From Cyanobacteria bacterium FACHB-502 (GTDB taxonomy: Bacteria > Cyanobacteriota > Cyanobacteriia > Elainellales > Elainellaceae): DNA of 64,000 nt. Below are positions 1 to 8,483 of the stretch, piece by piece. The notes under the pieces were generated by a model. That model saw nothing but the letters and a program-made list of their open reading frames with translations. It was not told the DNA's origin and did no database searches. The DNA is taken from positions 92,182 to 156,181 of the forward strand of contig JACJNZ010000080.1 of NCBI GenBank assembly GCA_014695325.1, given 5' to 3'. Every line of letters begins with the position of its first letter. The first letter of the stretch is position 1. A program made the position numbers and the translations under genes.

Positions 1-1214
1 GTGTTGCCTGTGATGCCCTTTAACGTGTCGGCGTAGCTGGCGGCATTGCTGCTTGCCTGAGTCACGGTGCCGCTGCTCAAATCTGCGAAGTAAATGCCGT
101 TATCGCGCAGGAATGCCGCTTTATTTCCAGCTAGCAGGGGTTGATTGTCGCCGTTGCTGGTGCTGTTGTTGAGCGTGCCCGTTGCGCCATTGCTCAGATT
201 ATAAAACTGGACGCTGCTCTGATTGCCCGATCGCTTTTGCCATACAACGTGAGAATCCGAAATTTGGGGTGCGGAGTCTGCGCTGCCGTCGTTGGTGAGT
301 TGCAGCGTTTGTCCGGTGCTGCCCTTGTAGAGGTAGATTTCGGCGTTTGCGCCCGCGCCGCTCTGCCAAACCACATTATCACCAGCGATTTGCGGCTTGC
401 TGTCTGTCACTGTGTTGTTGGTGAGCTGCTGCACGCTGCTGCCGTTGAAAAGGAAGATTTCCGAGTCGCCTGTACCGTCTTGAGCTGACCAGACTGCGTT
501 AACACCTGCCGTCTTGAGGCTGTTTGCGTCAATGGTTCCGCTGGCGATCGCCTTTGTCGAATTTTGCTGATAGCTGATGCGGTTGGCATCCAGATCTGCC
601 TGGGTGAAGGTGCTGCCTGCGCTCAGCCGATTGCCGTTGAGGAAGAGGCTACCCAACTTGGGCAAATTCTTCACGGTATAGGTCAAATCTCCTGCGCCCT
701 GCTGGGCATCAATGGCTCGAAGCGAGTTGCGAGAAATCGAAGCCGTACCGCCTCGACCGATCGCAATGCCATTGCTGAAGAGGGAAGGAGCAGTATTGTC
801 TTCCACGCCTGGCTTCACTACAGGTGAGCCGCTCGGACCGTTTGGGCTAGGAATAAAACGATTCACGGCACCCGTACTCATACTGAGCCGATAGCCAGTT
901 GCACTCTGTTTGTTACCCTTGACGCGCAGGAAATAGGTTCCCGGCAGAAGTTCATTGACATTAATCCGTTCTGCCTGTTGTCCAAGACGCTGGGATTTCT
1001 GCAACAGCTTTCCTTGACCATCAAACAACGACAAATCGGCGTTTGCTTTCAGTCCTTTCAAATTAGCAGTAAAGCTGCTTCGATTCGTTACATTAAGGCG
1101 AAAATCATCGAAGGCATCTCCGCGACCACCAATTCTTTCATTCCATTTTGTAGAGATATTGGAAACTTGGATCGAGCGGGCTTTGAAAAAACGGTTTCCT
1201 GTATCTTTTAACAT
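1..1214 (-). CDS. Secreted/surface repeat protein (PPC + cadherin-like + beta-propeller), 3' part off window
   Basis: Open minus-strand frame of 404 codons with no stop, continuing past the left edge, so only the N-terminal part is visible. Residues about 15-115 look like a bacterial pre-peptidase C-terminal (PPC) beta-sandwich, with the motif LLPGTYFLRVKG and a following Y. Residues about 145-215 resemble a cadherin/CSPG-like repeat (LGSLFLNG, then FTQADLDANRISY). From about 235 on, repeats of the type VVWQSG..EIYLYKG..QLTND recur and resemble TolB/WD40-like propeller blades. There is no N-terminal signal peptide; large cyanobacterial proteins of this build are often exported by type I secretion through a C-terminal signal, which would lie outside the window. 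The ATG at 1214 is the first good start; no clear Shine-Dalgarno is seen. Function inferred only as extracellular binding or adhesion. Confidence 0.72.
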   Translation of the reverse strand, partial: MLKDTGNRFFKARSIQVSNISTKWNERIGGRGDAFDDFRLNVTNRSSFTANLKGLKANADLSLFDGQGKLLQKSQRLGQQAERINVNELLPGTYFLRVKGNKQSATGYRLSMSTGAVNRFIPSPNGPSGSPVVKPGVEDNTAPSLFSNGIAIGRGGTASISRNSLRAIDAQQGAGDLTYTVKNLPKLGSLFLNGNRLSAGSTFTQADLDANRISYQQNSTKAIASGTIDANSLKTAGVNAVWSAQDGTGDSEIFLFNGSSVQQLTNNTVTDSKPQIAGDNVVWQSGAGANAEIYLYKGSTGQTLQLTNDGSADSAPQISDSHVVWQKRSGNQSSVQFYNLSNGATGTLNNSTSNGDNQPLLAGNKAAFLRDNGIYFADLSSGTVTQASSNAASYADTLKGITGN

Positions 1215-1581
1215 GACGATTTTCAGGGGGCTGCACGTTTGTACATTGATCAACAACAGTAAGCAACGGAAAGTTTCCAGAAGCAATCGCGGAAAACTAT
1301 TTAAAGCTTCCTTAAAGCACTAGCCGCAATATAAATGAATGATGAAAACCCTGATGTTAGGGGATGGCAAAATCCCCGGAAAGTCGCTCCAGCACTGAGG
1401 AGCATTCATCTGTGACACTTTCCATTACTGTCTTAATTCTATTCCAACAAAGCTTGAGAAAAATAAGCTCTGTCACTTGTGAGATATTTTGAAATGTTCT
1501 TTAGAGCTACCGTAAAGCTAGGACTTATTCTTTGTTAATTTGCTGAGAGTTTTACTCCTTTTGAGCGATCGTTTAATCAAA

Positions 1582-1620
1582 CAATAAAAAACTCTAAGCC
1601 TCAAGATTGAGAGCCTAGAG
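1582..1620 (-). terminator. Rho-independent terminator
   Basis: Read on the minus strand, arms CTCTAGGCTCTCAA and TTGAGGCTTAGAG (5+5 bp with a small internal loop) are followed directly by TTTTTTATTGT. It would end transcripts coming from the DUF937 gene or from an unannotated RNA between 1621 and 2170. Confidence 0.65.
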
Positions 1621-1910
1621 CCAAAAGATAGAAACGGGTTTCGGATTAGATTTTAAGAGATTGGACAATCTTCAGGACTTGTTATTGTTAGACCACACAG
1701 TTGCCCTGGTTCTTTTCTGATAGGTTGTGACGCTTTTTCGACTGTCCTATATCGATCGAAATCGCCCTCTAGCCCTGGATTTAGAAAGCTCGAAGTTCAC
1801 CATAAAGGGCTACTGTGTCGCCCAATTGCTCGATTCCTGCTCAAACGGCGACCTCAACTGCCTTCTTATGGGCAATGCTGGCGGGAACCGAACCAATCCC
1901 GCTGATTTTC

Positions 1911-2013
1911 AAAGTCCCCCAGCATTCAGAGATTAGCAGGCTGCACAGCCTAGAACGCGAGCAGAATCAACTTGTGGGTACACAGTAGCCAGCCTTGGGG
2001 AATTTAGGGGGCT
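1911..2013 (+). repeat. Dispersed AAAGTCCCCC...GGGGAATTTAGGGGGC repeat, interrupted copy
   Basis: The left half AAAGTCCCCCAGCATT (1911-1926) and right half TTGGGGAATTTAGGGGGCT (1995-2013) match the two halves of compact copies at 12873-12905 and 48028-48060, but here about 68 bp separates them. This looks like an insertion into, or divergence of, one repeat copy. Confidence 0.6.
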
Positions 2014-2170
2014 GTCTAACGGGGTCAAACTCAACCCTTTATCCTTAGATTCAGCAGATTCAGCAACGCCAAAAGGGGCTTCCCTTATCTGCTTCCCCAT
2101 CTAAAGAGACTGTAAAAAGATAACTTTTCTGGGGCCTGGAAATCGCTCACAGAGATCCCTGTTAACGGGT

Positions 2171-2779
2171 CTAGCGAGGCTGATTCACATACTGTCCGGC
2201 AACGCGAAGCGCATCACTGATATCTACATCTCCATCGTGATCGGCATCCAGAAATGCGTTGAGAACCGGATTAGAACCCGCCTGATGCATCGGCGCATTG
2301 CCAAAATTAGGGTTCCCCATATTGGGATTACCAAAATTGGAGTTGCCCATATTCGGATTGCCGCCCATTGAGGAATTGGTTGCCCCCGACTTGAGCAGGT
2401 TAAGCACCACCGGAACTAGCAGCGGCAGCAAAGACTGAATTATCTGGGGACTCAATCCAGTGCGCTGAGCCATCGCCTGCACCACCTGCGGAATCTGACC
2501 CGCCCCAAAAACTGCCTGCACTGCCTGCGGATTGGGCTGCATGCTGCCATATTGATTCACGATCGCCGTCGGATTGCTATAGCCGCCCGCTGCCTGTTGC
2601 TGAAGCGACGATCGCACAAAGCCTCCCAGAATTGACATCATTGATTGGGTCTGAGAAGGATTAATCCCCTGCTGATTAGACACCTGCTGCACCGTATTGA
2701 GGATGCCGCCAATCTGATCCACATTGCCCTGCTGAGCTGGATTGTTAATCGCACCCAAAATCTGATCAAAAAGTCCCAT
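2171..2779 (-). CDS. DUF937 (YidB-like) protein with C-terminal EF-hand
   Basis: A 202-residue protein. The N-terminus MGLFDQILGAI and the Q-rich helical region to about residue 130 fit the DUF937/YidB-like family. A low-complexity linker follows (about 138-163) of repeated NPNMGN/NPNFGN units. Residues 178-189, DADHDGDVDISD, form a classical EF-hand/dockerin-type calcium loop with acidic residues at positions 1, 3, 5 and 12. No signal peptide or membrane segment is evident. The domain family has no firm biochemical role; the calcium site suggests ligand-controlled assembly, which is inference. It is separated from psaC, on the other strand, by about 570 bp. Confidence 0.75.
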   Translation of the reverse strand: MGLFDQILGAINNPAQQGNVDQIGGILNTVQQVSNQQGINPSQTQSMMSILGGFVRSSLQQQAAGGYSNPTAIVNQYGSMQPNPQAVQAVFGAGQIPQVVQAMAQRTGLSPQIIQSLLPLLVPVVLNLLKSGATNSSMGGNPNMGNSNFGNPNMGNPNFGNAPMHQAGSNPVLNAFLDADHDGDVDISDALRVAGQYVNQPR

Positions 2780-3594
<815 letters not shown>

Positions 3595-3651
3595 ATACTC
3601 TATTACGCCTGCTATCTTTTGCGTTTTTCAATACATCTGGGTCTAATCTTA

Positions 3652-3675
3652 AGTGGGGGTTTACCCCCTTTTTTT
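3652..3675 (+). terminator. Rho-independent terminator of psaC
   Basis: GGGGG-tttA-CCCCC hairpin flanked by AAGT and a run of seven T (3669-3675), about 60 bp after the psaC stop. The A-rich left flank can extend the stem. Confidence 0.85.
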
Positions 3676-3701
3676 ATGGGAACTGTTTTTCTGCAATTGC
3701 T

Positions 3702-4445
3702 ATGACTTCTGATTTATGGCTAAAAACTAGCGGAACCTGGATCAACGTTGCCACCATTCTGCTGGGAACTGCCTTTGGACTGCTGCTGAAAGGACGATTG
3801 CCGATCGCGATGCAGCGCATTATTACTCAGGGCGTAGGGCTGATCACGCTATTCGTTGGCTCTAGCATGGCAGGCAGCTTTAGCAAAGCCCAAGCAGGGG
3901 CGATCGATGGGGTAATTCTCGGCTTAGTCGCACTGGTACTGGGTGGACTGTTAGGAGAAGCGTTGCGGATAGAAACTAACCTTGAAAGAATTGGCAATTG
4001 GCTAAAGCACCGTTTTAAGGGGCAGGGTAAGTTTACAGAAGGCTTTGTCGCCGCCAGTCTTTTATTTTGTGTCGGTCCGCTCGCGTTAATCGGCAGCCTC
4101 AATAATGGCTTAACCGGAGATAACACCCTGCTTGTGATCAAAGCTTCAATGGATGGACTGGTTTCGATCGCCTTTACCAGCAGCTATGGCATGGGAGTCG
4201 GGTTTTCCGCGCTTACCATTCTGATTTACCAGGGAATTTTGTCTCTTGCCGCAGGCGTGCTGGCACTGGTAATTCCCGATCCGGCAACTGCTCCCCCCGT
4301 AATGCTTTCTACAGGGGTTGGCGGACTGATGATTTTAGGGCTGGGCTTAAATTTGCTCGAGGTTGCTCAGGTCAAAGTTGCCTCTTTTCTGCCGGGCTTA
4401 TTTCTTGCCCCATTGCTATACTGGCTTGCCGATCGCCTCACTTAA
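3702..4445 (+). CDS. DUF554 family integral membrane protein
   Basis: A 247-residue, strongly hydrophobic protein with about seven membrane segments. It has the glycine-rich pattern of the DUF554 family (YdfK-like): GLLLKGRLPIAMQRIITQGVG near the N-terminus, GEALRIETNLERIG in the first loop and CVGPLALIGSLNNGL in the middle. Length is usual for the family, which has no established function; transport is plausible but unproven. The gene stands alone between psaC and a response regulator, both on the same strand. Its last codons and stop lie inside a 26-bp-period tandem duplication (4422-4470). Confidence 0.85.
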   Translation: MTSDLWLKTSGTWINVATILLGTAFGLLLKGRLPIAMQRIITQGVGLITLFVGSSMAGSFSKAQAGAIDGVILGLVALVLGGLLGEALRIETNLERIGNWLKHRFKGQGKFTEGFVAASLLFCVGPLALIGSLNNGLTGDNTLLVIKASMDGLVSIAFTSSYGMGVGFSALTILIYQGILSLAAGVLALVIPDPATAPPVMLSTGVGGLMILGLGLNLLEVAQVKVASFLPGLFLAPLLYWLADRLT

Positions 4446-4470
4446 ATTGGCTTGCCGATCGCTTCACTTA
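4422..4470 (+). repeat. Tandem duplication spanning the DUF554 stop codon
   Basis: Two 23-bp copies, 4422-4444 and 4448-4470, both reading TGGCTTGCCGATCGC then (c/t)TCACTTA; one mismatch, period 26. The TAA stop (4443-4445) starts inside copy 1. Confidence 0.85.
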
Positions 4471-4778
4471 GAAGTGCCGATTAATTAAAAAAAATTAATG
4501 AAATAAATGGTGGAAAGATGCCTCACCTGAATAGGTCAGTAACCTATCCCACAACAGTGACTGCTAATTGCAGGTTCATTCCCTAAAATTGACCTTAAAA
4601 TTGGCTTTTATCAAGACCTCAAGCAGATTTGCATCAACTCAAAACAGCACAAAGCGCCATGAACAGAGGCGATACAATGCCATTGAGGGATATTTGCAAA
4701 TCAAGCAATTGAAAAGCGATCGCCCCTCATCCTCCCATTCCCTCATCCCCTCACCCCTCCTTAAAAGGAGCAACCTGC
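4446..4778. other. Leader region of the response regulator gene
   Basis: No gene. It has an AT-rich inverted repeat TTAATT-aaaaaa-AATTAA (4481-4498) and a pyrimidine-rich tract (about 4722-4766) just before the ribosome binding site of the next gene. Confidence 0.4.
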
Positions 4779-5432
4779 ATGACAACCGTCCCAACTCCCA
4801 TCCGAGTTCTCATCGTAGAAGACGACCCCATGATGCAGCTCGGATTAGAGCAATCGCTGACCAGTGCCCCCGGCATCACCGTCATCGGGCAAGCGGAAGA
4901 TGGTTATACAGCAGTGGAAGAGGCATTAAAGCTAAAGCCTGACGTGATTGTGATGGATATTGGGCTACCCCGACAAGATGGGATTGCGGCAACTCAACAA
5001 ATTAAGGAGGCAATGCCCGGAGTTCATGTGGTAATGCTGACTTCTCACACGACTGAGAACGAGGTGATCGGGGCACTGTCAAGCGGAGCAGATGCCTACT
5101 GTGTCAAGGGAACCAGCGTTGATCGACTACTAACAGCGATCGAGGCAGCTCAGGAAGGAGCGAGCTATCTTGACCCCCAAGTGGCGCGGCAGGTAATGGA
5201 GCATTTAAAGCCAGTCGTTACGACGGAACCGAGTATTGTCGGTCAACTGTCCCAGCGAGAGCTAGAAGTTTTAAAGCTAATGGTGGAAGGACGCAGCAAC
5301 CCGGAAATTGCAACTGCCCTCTATCTCAGCCCCAATACGGTGAAAACTCACGTTCGCGGCATTATGAACAAGCTAGCGGTAGACGATCGGGTGCAGGCAG
5401 CGGTGGTCGCCCTGCGAGCAGGACTGGTTTAA
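4779..5432 (+). CDS. NarL/LuxR-family two-component response regulator
   Basis: A 217-residue protein. The N-terminal receiver domain (about 8-125) has the acidic pair at D15/D16, phospho-acceptor D60 in VIVMDIGLP, and the switch lysine in YCVKGT. The C-terminal LuxR-type helix-turn-helix (about 155-210) has LSQRELEVLKLM and SPNTVKTHVRGIMNKL. Start ATG is supported by AAGGAG 8 nt upstream. On phosphorylation by a sensor kinase it should bind DNA as a dimer. No kinase gene is adjacent, so it is an orphan regulator; its signal and targets cannot be read from context. About 330 bp of leader precede it. Confidence 0.92.
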   Translation: MTTVPTPIRVLIVEDDPMMQLGLEQSLTSAPGITVIGQAEDGYTAVEEALKLKPDVIVMDIGLPRQDGIAATQQIKEAMPGVHVVMLTSHTTENEVIGALSSGADAYCVKGTSVDRLLTAIEAAQEGASYLDPQVARQVMEHLKPVVTTEPSIVGQLSQRELEVLKLMVEGRSNPEIATALYLSPNTVKTHVRGIMNKLAVDDRVQAAVVALRAGLV

Positions 5433-6230
5433 CCTGCCCATCGATCGAAAAATCTCCTCCTTAAGGCGCTTTCGGGGTCAAAAGTTCCCTTGCTTGACCC
5501 CCCCTTGAACCCTGCTTTTAAAGGAATTATTAAGATTTGTTAAAAAACGCTGTGTAAAAAGTAGGTCAAATAGGACATTGATAGAATTATATACACTACA
5601 TCTAGCGTAGTCCCTGTTATAGCAGCAATACAATCAACCATTGATTCCAGTGATTGTGTGCTATCGATAGTGTCAACTAAACCCTCTAAAGCGAAAACAG
5701 ACAGTTTATCGCAAGATGTCTACAATTGATTATTATCTGGTAGGAAGCAATCTACTCCTTAAGATAAGTTGCGTGCTGAGCAATCTCTGCAAGTAGGACC
5801 GCGAAGCAAACTGGCTCCGTTCCGGCTGAAGAATCAGCCCATGTGCAGATTAGCTCACCGTAGCTCAAAAAGTATTACTGCTAGCATTAGCGACTGGTCA
5901 TCAGCATTCCTTTCACCCTATCCTGCATCTCTCATTAGATTTGTCTACTGTAGGCACTTCTCCCTATCTTCCAGCATCAGTATTAATTCAGTGTTGACAA
6001 CGCTGAAACTGTGCCATTTTGAGCATTAGTCTATTCATCTTCAAAATCTAGTTCCAATCTAGTTTCAAATCGTGATGGCTGAAGATTGTTCAGGAGTGCT
6101 GCCAGTAGCAAACGCTATTGGAGATGCAGATAGAAGTGCGATCGAAAGAGTTGAGTTACGCCTAGAGTGAGTTGTTTGCCCAGATGGGCAACTGCCAGCA
6201 TTAACTGATTCGCTGAGTTATGGGATCACT
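5433..6230. other. Long non-coding stretch upstream of PadR-type gene
   Basis: About 800 bp without a supported gene. A small plus-strand open frame (5769-6029) has a composition unlike a protein and is not called. An AT-rich promoter-like stretch, TTGATAGAATTATATACACT, lies near 5577-5597. No terminator hairpin was found after the response regulator. Confidence 0.4.
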
Positions 6231-6593
6231 ATGACGACATTTGACGAGATTTACCAATTTTTCAGAAATCCACCGCCATTCTATTTGAACAAGGAACTGG
6301 CAGTCTGCTATGTCCTAGCCGTCTTACTGCGACGGGACTCCTACGGGACAGAGTTAATCAGCCTGCTCGAACATGAGTACCCAAACTATCGGTTATCCGA
6401 TACGGTGCTCTACAGTGCCCTCAAGTTTCTGGAAGACGCAAACGCGATCACCGGATACTGGAAAAAGGTAGAGGGGCGGGGTCGTCCGAGACGAATGTAT
6501 CAGATCTGCCCTGACTGGCACCAGCAGGCCCAGGAGCTTTCTCGGCTCTGGTATGGCTATGCAGGTCGCCCAGCACAGGTGTCCCAGCAGTAA
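6231..6593 (+). CDS. PadR-like winged-helix transcription factor
   Basis: A 120-residue protein. The PadR winged-helix core covers about residues 20-105: LAVCYVLAVLLRRDSYGTEL, then LSDTVLYSALKFLEDANAI and the wing KKVEGRGRPRRMYQI. The GRGRPRRMY wing is diagnostic. The clock-related repressor Pex of Synechococcus elongatus belongs to the same fold, so a Pex-like role is possible but not shown by sequence alone. No ligand or membrane domain. It is followed 119 bp later by an unrelated membrane protein on the same strand. Confidence 0.82.
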   Translation: MTTFDEIYQFFRNPPPFYLNKELAVCYVLAVLLRRDSYGTELISLLEHEYPNYRLSDTVLYSALKFLEDANAITGYWKKVEGRGRPRRMYQICPDWHQQAQELSRLWYGYAGRPAQVSQQ

Positions 6594-6712
6594 GTTTTAA
6601 TTTGCTCATTCCATCAGTTCGTAAGTTGGGCGATACTCAGAAACGTAGTGGTCATCCGGTTTCGGATTGCGCTGTCGTTTCAAACGAGTGATTACCCACT
6701 CTCCTGCTGATT

Positions 6713-7240
6713 ATGCAAACGTCGATTCTTTCTTCTACTGCCCTGCTGACGCTATTGCTGTCGGTGGGGCTATTTTTCTTTATTCGTGCCTCCACTAAAG
6801 ACCGCATCGAAGTTGCCCAACTGATGAGCGACCAATCCGAGGAGTCGCTGCTCGACGGCCTGAAACAGTATTTCGCCGATCGCGCCTATCGCGTTATCTC
6901 ACTTGATGCAGAGCAAAACCAGGTGACATTTGAGGGTTTTGTGCGCCCCAGTTTGTTTCTGGCAATATTCCTCAGTTCGCTGGCAGCGATCGGCATTTTT
7001 TGTTTGGTGCTGGTGCTGTCTTACCTGTTTCCTGCCGCCGGAAACTGGCTGCTGCTGCTCGTGCTGCTGGCTCCTGGAGCAGGGGTTTTCTACTGGAAAA
7101 AATCAGGACGATTGGAACAAGTCGCTGTCAAAGTTGAGCCAAATCAGGAGAGCCAGATCCATTGCCTGCTGACCGTCACCGCCCACCGAGACGAACTGGC
7201 AGAACTGCGGCGATCGTTAAACCTGAAGTCTGCCGAATAA
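6713..7240 (+). CDS. Probable cofactor assembly of complex C subunit B protein (CCB1-like)
   Basis: A 175-residue protein with one membrane segment at residues 5-25 and a hairpin of two at about 83-125. Soluble parts carry ASTKDRIEVAQL and QNQVTFEGFVRPSLFLAIFL. The topology and this wording match the cyanobacterial/chloroplast CCB1 family (formerly DUF3529), which helps attach the covalent haem ci on the stromal side of cytochrome b6. Assignment is from remembered family features, so moderately sure. It is not next to other b6f genes. Confidence 0.65.
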   Translation: MQTSILSSTALLTLLLSVGLFFFIRASTKDRIEVAQLMSDQSEESLLDGLKQYFADRAYRVISLDAEQNQVTFEGFVRPSLFLAIFLSSLAAIGIFCLVLVLSYLFPAAGNWLLLLVLLAPGAGVFYWKKSGRLEQVAVKVEPNQESQIHCLLTVTAHRDELAELRRSLNLKSAE

Positions 7241-7358
7241 CTTCATGCTTATCTGCCATCAGAGTACCCGTCCTTAGAGAACATTAGAGCAGTCGCAGAA
7301 GTCCTGCATTGCCTCCCCATCTCTCCATCTCCCCATCTCCTTTCCCCTTGCTCCTCCG

Positions 7359-8201
7359 CTACTCCACAAACCCTGATCGCCCCTCCTGCGTCTCAATCAA
7401 ACTCTGCTCCAATTCCTCCCAGTTGCGATTCTCAATCTGATGAATCAGGCGATCGAGCTGATTTCGGTACTGAGCCAGGGCATGAAGCAGGGCAGGCTGG
7501 TTGTATCTTGCCATCATCACCCCTAGTTCTGGATTGCCGCCGCCAACCCGACTCGTATCCCGGAAGCCAGAGCTTGCAAGTTTCTGCGCCAGATCTAGTA
7601 CAGCAGCATCTGATTCACTGAGGCAGGCAGAAATCAGGCTAGCACTGATCATCACAGGCAAATGAGAGATCCAGGCAACGGCGCGATCGTGTTCAGCAGG
7701 CTGGCACTGATAAAGGCGGCACTGAAGTGATTGCACCAGTGCTGCAACAGTTTCCAGGGCAGCAGGTGGGGTGGTGTCGATCGGAGTGAGGACGTAGGGA
7801 CGATCGACAAACAGATCGGCTTGGGCAGCATCGAGCCCACTTTCGGCAGTGCCTGCCATTGGGTGTCCGCCCACAAAATTACGCCAGCGGGGAGCGATCG
7901 TTTCGACAACAGAGGCTTTGACCGACCCCACATCAGTCAGAATAGTATTGGGATTCAGGTGCGGAATGAGCTGCGCGACCGTGGATTCGATCGCCCCCAG
8001 CGGTGTACAGAGAAAGACCACATCGGCGGCTGCCATCAAGCTCAAATCCTGGCTGGCGTTGTCTACGATGCCCCGTGCTACGGCTTGGCGACAGGTTTCT
8101 CCGCGACGGCTCACTCCCAGCAGCGTATGCTCTGGGAACTGCTGGAAATCGATCGCCAGTGACCCACCAATCAGCCCTAATCCCACAATGCCAATTCTCA
8201 T
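7359..8201 (-). CDS. tyrA: Prephenate/arogenate dehydrogenase
   Basis: A 280-residue protein. The N-terminus MRIGIVGLGLIGGSLA is a Rossmann GxGxxG (G7, G9, G12) NAD(P) site. Family motifs GGHPMAGTAESG, HDRAVAWISHLP and ASSGFRDTSRVGGGNPELG follow. It oxidatively decarboxylates prephenate or arogenate in tyrosine synthesis; cyanobacterial enzymes usually prefer arogenate with NADP, but the sequence does not settle this. It lacks a chorismate mutase or ACT domain, as is usual for the cyanobacterial form. Divergent from the helicase-like gene, with 282 bp between them; pyrimidine-rich, low-complexity DNA follows its stop. Confidence 0.95.
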   Translation of the reverse strand: MRIGIVGLGLIGGSLAIDFQQFPEHTLLGVSRRGETCRQAVARGIVDNASQDLSLMAAADVVFLCTPLGAIESTVAQLIPHLNPNTILTDVGSVKASVVETIAPRWRNFVGGHPMAGTAESGLDAAQADLFVDRPYVLTPIDTTPPAALETVAALVQSLQCRLYQCQPAEHDRAVAWISHLPVMISASLISACLSESDAAVLDLAQKLASSGFRDTSRVGGGNPELGVMMARYNQPALLHALAQYRNQLDRLIHQIENRNWEELEQSLIETQEGRSGFVE

Positions 8202-8483
8202 GCGTGACCCATTACAGTTTGCTAGACTTTAGACTTCAGACCCAGGACACTCGACCTCAGCCGCAAGAATCAAGCATCCTGGTCTTATCGCTGCGGTCGC
8301 TCGTCTGCTGTTCGTCGTCTGTTCTTCCAAAGTCTATTGTCTTCTGTTTCCAGCCTACGATTAACTCCTAAGTTTTCCAGGCTACAAGTTTTCCCGCCCC
8401 CTCAAATCGCTCTGTAGATTCAGCGATAGATTGAGATTGCTGCGGCACCATGAAATCCATTACCGGGGAGAAGTTCGGCTTTT

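Larger units (their letters stand above)
1215..2170. other. Long intergenic region with terminator and dispersed repeat
   Basis: No convincing protein gene on either strand. It holds a minus-strand rho-independent terminator (1582-1620) and one interrupted copy of the dispersed AAAGTCCCCC repeat (1911-2013). About 550 nt between the stop of the DUF937 gene and this terminator could be a long 3' UTR or a small RNA; nothing recognisable is seen in it. Confidence 0.5.

Noticed and set aside
5769..6029. Small plus-strand open frame in the gap before the PadR-type gene
   Set aside because: Ser/Arg/His-rich sequence with no domain and no convincing binding site.
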